A stretch of DNA of 23,151 bases from MWCR01 sp041665165 (lineage in GTDB: Bacteria; Patescibacteriota; Patescibacteriia; 2-12-FULL-60-25). Below are positions 19,819 to 23,151 of the stretch, in pieces. The stretch is from contig JBAYJJ010000022.1 of NCBI GenBank assembly GCA_041665165.1, positions 1-23,151 on the forward strand. The letters are read 5' to 3'. Within the stretch, counting starts at the first letter, position 1; each line of letters opens with the position of its first letter. The notes below the pieces were generated by a model, which was not told where the DNA came from, did no database searches, and worked only from the letters and a program-made list of their open reading frames with translations. The translations under genes and the position numbers were made by a program.

Positions 19819-20631
19819 ATGCAACAAAGTATAGAAAAAGTCGCAAAGAAAAGCACGAGGGATAGGAGCACGGCTTATCCAGCGATTCCATTGGAACAGG
19901 CTGTTGCCTTTTCGGCCAAATTAGACAAAGCGTTTGGGAATTCGCAATTCAACAGAGAAGATGCAGTTGTTCAGATGGGGTATAAGACGGTAACGGGAAC
20001 CTCGGGGACGAGGATTTCAGCACTTGTGCACTATGGCCTTCTAAATAGAGAGGGCAAGGCCTACCGCAACTCGCAGCTTTCGATTCGTCTGGCGCATCCA
20101 ATAGATGATGATTACAATCAGGCAATTAAGCAAGCCTGCTTAGCCCCCAAATTGTTTAGTTCACTGATTAAAGAATATGCCGGCAAAGCAGTTCCGACGG
20201 CTTTAAGCAGTATTCTGATACAGCATCATGGAATCGCGAGACGGGTCTCGGCTGAAGTTGCTAGAATCTTTCTTGAGACAATAAAATTTGCGGACCTTTA
20301 TCCAAATGACAAGGTTTCCGTTGAATTAATTGGGTTGATTGATGAAGATGAGAAAAAAAATCATGAAGTCCAGAATCCAGAAGTCCCCCCTTTGAAAGTA
20401 GTTCAGAACCCACCAAAGTCAATAATTAATGATGTGAAATTGGCATCGGATCTTGAAAGTATTCCACTGCCAAGTGGGGCTATTCTCTGGTATCCCAAAC
20501 AACTCGCGTACGGGATTGCTATGGGAAAGTTTGCTGGAGTGATTTCAGCGCTTGATGCTGAAATCAGCAACGAGCTAAAAAATAATAAAACAGATCATGG
20601 ACACGAAACAGAGCATTCTTCTCCAAAGTAA
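19819..20631 (+). CDS. Hypothetical protein with a winged-helix-like N-terminal domain
   Basis: 270 aa. The first 150 residues show a pattern I associate with winged-helix DNA-binding modules of uncharacterised proteins. A helix PLEQAVAFSAKLDKAFG (about 24-40) is followed by REDAVVQMGYKTVTGTSGTR (about 46-65) and SALVHYGLLNREGKAYR (about 67-83), where a recognition helix would lead into a wing. Then come SIRLAHPIDDD and a helical bundle. A Pro/Glu linker (about 178-200) leads to a short C-terminal segment with LPSGAILWYPKQLAYGIAMG. There is no catalytic motif. The next gene overlaps its last 35 nt, so the two are translated as a unit. A role as DNA-binding regulator or sensor is inferred. The A+T-rich composition resembles the tRNA-Asn island. 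Confidence 0.7.
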   Translation: MQQSIEKVAKKSTRDRSTAYPAIPLEQAVAFSAKLDKAFGNSQFNREDAVVQMGYKTVTGTSGTRISALVHYGLLNREGKAYRNSQLSIRLAHPIDDDYNQAIKQACLAPKLFSSLIKEYAGKAVPTALSSILIQHHGIARRVSAEVARIFLETIKFADLYPNDKVSVELIGLIDEDEKKNHEVQNPEVPPLKVVQNPPKSIINDVKLASDLESIPLPSGAILWYPKQLAYGIAMGKFAGVISALDAEISNELKNNKTDHGHETEHSSPK

Positions 20632-21523
20632 TTGGAAGAAAATATTGCCGCATTTAAAAATGGCTGGCGAAGAAGGCTCAATAAATCAGAGCCAGGTTAG
20701 CTCGCATGACTTTTGGGAGGGGCTTGGGGTTTTTGATGCGGGTGAATTAACAGAAGCGGGGCGCGGAGTTTTTGAGTCTTTATTCATCAAACGCGATGGA
20801 AAAGAGACAGAGATTCTCATGCATCTGCTACTCAGTTTTCCCCCTACCGTGGCTTTACAGCAGTATCTGTGGGGTCTGTCAGACGTAGATGTTGAGCAAG
20901 TTTTGACGGTTCTCAAAACAACTGGTTTTTGGTGCTATGTCTCACGTGAACCTCTAACACATTTTTTGGATTTGTTGAATTATGCCGGTATCATCAGTTA
21001 CAACAAAAAAACGCGTAAAATCAAGATTTTGATTTCGCCAGACACGGTGAACGTCCCAAACAATGTTTTTATTGACCCGAAGCGCCCATTTTCAAATATT
21101 CTTTGGATTAAAAGGGTCTTGGCGGAGTGCGAGCGGTCTATATCTTGGCTCGATAAGCACTTTCAAAAAGAGGCACTTGAGTGGCTATGGGCTGTAGCTG
21201 ACGCTGAAAAAATCAAGGAGATTCGCTTACTTTCATTGGATCTGAGCGACAAGAATATAAAGAGCGAGACTAAAAAATCCTATACTCGATTTAAGTTGGA
21301 GATGGGTCAGAGGGGTATTAAGGTTATTTGGGCTGTCATTGACAGTCGGAAGATAAAAGACGCGCATGATCGTTGGATAATGGGGGGAAATGGTTATTTG
21401 CGGAACCTTCCAAACGTAAATGCAATAAATTCAGGACAACGATCAGAAATGAATCTTTCGACAAATTATGACGAAGCCCGGAATGCTTTTGATGAGTACT
21501 GGAAAGAAGGAGTTGAAATTTAG
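20597..21523 (+). CDS. Hypothetical protein with possible phospholipase-D-like C-terminal domain
   Basis: 308 aa. The N-terminal half (1-150) is helical with no clear family. The C-terminal half (about 160-308) is alpha/beta. SNILWIKRVLAECERSISWL (about 167-186) and a helix are followed by the strand IKEIRLLSLDL, the basic SYTRFKLEMGQRGIKVIWAV and IDSRKIKDAHDRWIMGGNGY (about 251-270). The segment INSGQRSEMNLS and a final F..YW..G motif complete it. A single H-D-R before a Gly/Asn-rich loop, then S-E, is how degenerate PLD-like nuclease domains often read; it is not a full HKD motif. Such domains occur as effectors beside DNA-binding partners in defence and toxin modules. It overlaps the 270-aa gene by 35 nt; an alternative start at M22 (20660) would remove the overlap. 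No Shine-Dalgarno is present. Confidence 0.65.
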   Translation: MDTKQSILLQSNWKKILPHLKMAGEEGSINQSQVSSHDFWEGLGVFDAGELTEAGRGVFESLFIKRDGKETEILMHLLLSFPPTVALQQYLWGLSDVDVEQVLTVLKTTGFWCYVSREPLTHFLDLLNYAGIISYNKKTRKIKILISPDTVNVPNNVFIDPKRPFSNILWIKRVLAECERSISWLDKHFQKEALEWLWAVADAEKIKEIRLLSLDLSDKNIKSETKKSYTRFKLEMGQRGIKVIWAVIDSRKIKDAHDRWIMGGNGYLRNLPNVNAINSGQRSEMNLSTNYDEARNAFDEYWKEGVEI

Positions 21524-21552
21524 GCCTGTAGAGCGCGTCTCGATATGTAATG

Positions 21553-21580
21553 CCCTCAGGGGTTAATCTGAGGCCTGTTT
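21553..21580 (+). terminator. Weak terminator after the two-gene operon
   Basis: CCTCAG (21554-21559) and CTGAGG (21568-21573) form a 6-bp stem around an 8-nt loop, followed by CCTGTTT. It lies 30 nt after the stop codon. The short T-run makes termination leaky. Confidence 0.45.
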
Positions 21581-21597
21581 AAGCTAAAAGCTTACGG

Positions 21598-21644
21598 TTG
21601 ACAACTGTAAATTTACCTCCTAATATCTGCCCAGGAGGTAGGAA
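21598..21644 (+). promoter_or_regulatory. Near-perfect promoter and Shine-Dalgarno of the 139-aa gene
   Basis: TTGACA (21598-21603), exactly 17 nt, TAATAT (21621-21626), then AGGAGG (21633-21638) 6 nt before the ATG. TACCTCCT (21614-21621) is an 8-bp perfect complement of AGGAGGTA (21633-21640). It lies upstream of the predicted start, so only read-through transcripts would carry both arms and hide the ribosome site. Confidence 0.85.
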
Positions 21645-22064
21645 ATGGCCACAAAAGCAATCGTGAGGGTGCAGGACAAGAAAGAATGGTGCGCCGATCA
21701 TCTGCGGCGGCTCGTCAGAGAGATCAACAGAGCGCGCATCATGCCCATAGCCCTTGGGCTCATCATCAGCTCTCTTTTGCTCATAGCCCTTTCTATCACC
21801 GTGGGTCAACTGGTGATTCCGCCGGACGAAGCAGAGATGAGCAATAACACGGTTATGTGTATTGGCATCATCATCCTCATCTTGTTGTTCGTGCCCTGTG
21901 CGCTCATCCTCAGGCGGCTCGTGTACGTTGACCGCCGCAACAAGAAGATTGAGGAGCTGCGCAATGCCATGACCCTGGCCAAGCTTGGCTATAAGGAAGC
22001 GCTTGAGGCGTTGAAAAAGAGCGACCCAAGGCTGGCCAAGAAGATCTGCAGGTACATTAAATGA
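21645..22064 (+). CDS. Hypothetical two-TM membrane protein
   Basis: 139 aa, no recognised family. A soluble N-terminus (1-32) contains a helix with the basic RRLVREINRARI. Two membrane segments follow, at about 33-56 (MPIALGLIISSLLLIALSIT) and 70-90 (MCIGIIILILLFVPCALILR), joined by a short acidic loop. A basic helical C-terminus follows (YVDRRNKKIEELRNAMTLAK, then EALEALKKSDPRLAKK), with positive charges flanking the membrane part. Both ends are therefore probably cytoplasmic. Codon use is richer in G and C than in the operon before it. It has the best expression signals of the window (near-consensus promoter, AGGAGG, double hairpin terminator), so it is probably strongly expressed. It shares this style with the 145-aa gene at 12093 but not its sequence. 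Confidence 0.8.
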   Translation: MATKAIVRVQDKKEWCADHLRRLVREINRARIMPIALGLIISSLLLIALSITVGQLVIPPDEAEMSNNTVMCIGIIILILLFVPCALILRRLVYVDRRNKKIEELRNAMTLAKLGYKEALEALKKSDPRLAKKICRYIK

Positions 22065-22122
22065 CGCGCCAATCAGGCGCGGATAAGTCTATGCCGCATT
22101 CATTATGAACGCGGTTTTTTTT
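22065..22122 (+). terminator. Double-hairpin terminator of the 139-aa gene
   Basis: CGCGCC-AATCA-GGCGCG (22065-22081) begins directly after the stop codon. CCGC-A-TTCAT-T-ATGAA-C-GCGG (22094-22114) follows, with eight T. The second hairpin is a strong Rho-independent terminator; the T-run reaches the stop codon of the opposite-strand glycosyltransferase. Confidence 0.85.
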
Positions 22123-22864
22123 ATCCAAACAATGCTCTGATCGGGAATACAATCACAGCGTCCCAGATTCTGCGCCAGCGCCAGGGCTCTTGGATCAAGC
22201 GCCATAGCCATTCCAAGCCCATGTGGCGCATCCATAGCGGAGCGCGCACTGCATGGCCAGCCCAGAAATCCAAGGTCCCGCCCACGCCCATAAAGACTTT
22301 GACTGTAGGCAAACGATCTTTATATTTCTGGATCCAATATTCTTGTTTAGGGTGTCCGAACGCAACCAAGAGCACGTCTGGTTCGTATTCAAATAATTTT
22401 GTGAGTGACGCCTCCCCTGTTTCATCTGCCCTACCGTCTGGTGCGACCTGGCCGCCGGTTTCAGTCCAGACCTTAATCTCTGGATATGCTTTCCTTAATT
22501 CCCAAGCAGCCTTGTCAGCTACTCCATCTTGGCCGCCGACCAAGCCGAGCGTCCAATTTTTCTGCAAACACAATTGTGCCATAGCCTCGCTCAGTTCTAC
22601 TCCGGCCACGCGCTTGGCCCTTGTGCCGCGCAAAAATCCGATCAGCTGCGGGCCAAACCCATCCACAAACCTGAAATCAGCTTGCCTTATCGTTTCCCAA
22701 TAGGCTGGTGAACGTTTGGCAGTAAGCAAAATCTCGGCATTAGCCGTAACAATCCAAGTCTTGAGGCCTTGGGCGCTGCGGGTCTGGATCTCCTGCAGGA
22801 TGCGATGCAAATCATATCCGTGGATGACCAAGCCCATGCAATTAAATGTTGATGGGGAATTCAT
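22121..22864 (-). CDS. WecG/TagA/CpsF family glycosyltransferase (GT26)
   Basis: 247 aa from the ATG at 22864. The family order is clear: an N-terminal GLVIHGYDLHRILQEI, the TANAE motif (WIVTANAEILLTAKR), FRFVDGFGPQLIGFLRG with the conserved Asp-Gly, WTLGLVGGQDGVADKAAWEL, and the signature PDVLLVAFGHPKQEYWI. GVGGTLDFWAGHAVRAPLWM and LEWLWRLIQEPWRWRRI end the protein. The family transfers N-acetylmannosamine or a related sugar to a lipid-linked acceptor for wall or surface polysaccharide; the substrate here is unknown. The C-terminal basic, aromatic tail binds the membrane. The start is uncertain: 22864 overlaps the upstream phosphodiesterase gene by 23 nt, 22837 would leave 4 nt, and the frame is open to 22921. 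No start has a Shine-Dalgarno. The 22864 start gives the usual N-terminal length. Confidence 0.92.
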   Translation of the reverse strand: MNSPSTFNCMGLVIHGYDLHRILQEIQTRSAQGLKTWIVTANAEILLTAKRSPAYWETIRQADFRFVDGFGPQLIGFLRGTRAKRVAGVELSEAMAQLCLQKNWTLGLVGGQDGVADKAAWELRKAYPEIKVWTETGGQVAPDGRADETGEASLTKLFEYEPDVLLVAFGHPKQEYWIQKYKDRLPTVKVFMGVGGTLDFWAGHAVRAPLWMRHMGLEWLWRLIQEPWRWRRIWDAVIVFPIRALFG

Positions 22865-23151
22865 GTAAGGGTGTGTAAATCGGGCCAGTCGGGGTGTGAT
22901 CGCTTTTGTAGAGCGTGGCATTGCGCGGCACCCAGCCTAAGCCATTGACCTGGATCTGCATGTGCTCCAGCTCCTTGCCGCCGCGTGTGCGGGCCAAAGT
23001 GATATGCGGGATCCAGGGGTTGCGGTCTGTCTGGGGCGCGAACAAGCTTGCCATGTCAGTCACCTGTAAAACGCATTCCCGCCAGGCCTCTTCTTGCTCT
23101 GGTTCGCATTTGGCTACGATATAAACCGGTTTTTTGGCAGGGAAAGATTCT
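22842..23151 (-). CDS. thpR: RNA 2',3'-cyclic phosphodiesterase (2H family), C-terminal part
   Basis: The last 102 codons are present; the gene runs off the right edge. The visible frame starts ESFPAKKPVYIVAKCEPEQE and contains the second catalytic H-x-T motif in WIPHITLARTRGG. It ends with a strand containing NATLYKSDHTPTGPIYTPL. The first H-x-T motif would lie outside the window. The 2H family (LigT/ThpR) opens 2',3'-cyclic phosphates at RNA ends. The spacing from the second motif to the C-terminus is normal for the family. It lies directly upstream of, and probably overlaps, the glycosyltransferase gene. The family call is good, the exact substrate is unknown. Confidence 0.8.
   Translation of the reverse strand, partial: ESFPAKKPVYIVAKCEPEQEEAWRECVLQVTDMASLFAPQTDRNPWIPHITLARTRGGKELEHMQIQVNGLGWVPRNATLYKSDHTPTGPIYTPLHEFPINI

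Noticed and set aside
1..23151. Alternative genetic code (UGA as Gly, as in some Patescibacteria).
   Set aside because: UGA ends the genes at 12530 and 22064 directly before terminators, and no in-frame UGA interrupts any conserved gene.

Overview
The window reads as a piece of a small-genome bacterium, most likely a member of the Candidate Phyla Radiation (Patescibacteria). That is an inference, based on the lysine-tailed CxxC-x17-CxxC zinc protein, the compact single-copy housekeeping genes, many starts without a Shine-Dalgarno sequence, and a tRNA gene carrying a group I intron. The code is standard: UGA, UAA and UAG all act as stops. Most genes lie on the minus strand.

Layout. Positions 1-4200 hold two terminators, a zinc-ribbon protein, a TMEM175-like channel, a membrane-anchored GH3 glycosidase that appears to lack its usual C-terminal tail, and a lipoprotein. 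Positions 4246-6850 look like a 2.6-kb integrated island. It carries four same-direction genes, two with PD-(D/E)XK nuclease signatures and one with a membrane segment. It sits at the 3' end of a tRNA-Asn gene and is bounded by a perfect 16-bp copy of that 3' end. A strong terminator lies 3 nt beyond the far copy, as expected if it is the tRNA's original terminator. Positions 6835-7287 hold the tRNA-Asn(GUU) itself, split between nucleotides 35 and 36 by a 378-nt group I intron. The intron still contains a 39-codon remnant of an HNH homing endonuclease whose catalytic centre is gone.

Positions 7391-12000 hold a secreted Ig-like protein, the primary sigma factor rpoD and the primase dnaG. A 60-bp nested palindromic repeat lies between rpoD and dnaG. 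Positions 12093-15265 hold a small plus-strand gene with its own expression signals, uvrB with an in-frame insertion of about 46 residues made of palindromic repeat DNA, and a short membrane protein. Then come dus (tRNA dihydrouridine synthase), whose 3' end lies inside a duplicated hairpin element, an unidentified ncRNA of about 229 nt with its own promoter and terminator, an EnvC-like M23 peptidase, a 119-bp inverted-repeat element and gltX.

Positions 19819-21523 hold a two-gene plus-strand operon: a possible DNA-binding protein and a protein with a possible phospholipase-D-like C-terminus. The window ends with a small two-TM protein under a near-consensus promoter, a WecG/TagA-type glycosyltransferase and the end of an RNA 2',3'-cyclic phosphodiesterase.

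Three themes stand out. First, mobile elements have repeatedly targeted the tRNA-Asn gene (intron, lost homing endonuclease, island). Second, hairpin-forming repeats have entered coding sequences (uvrB, probably dnaG, the dus 3' end, the region before the M23 peptidase). Third, several genes have a -10 box only 6-10 nt before the start codon and no Shine-Dalgarno, which points to leaderless mRNAs, while two small plus-strand genes have full promoter, Shine-Dalgarno and terminator sets.
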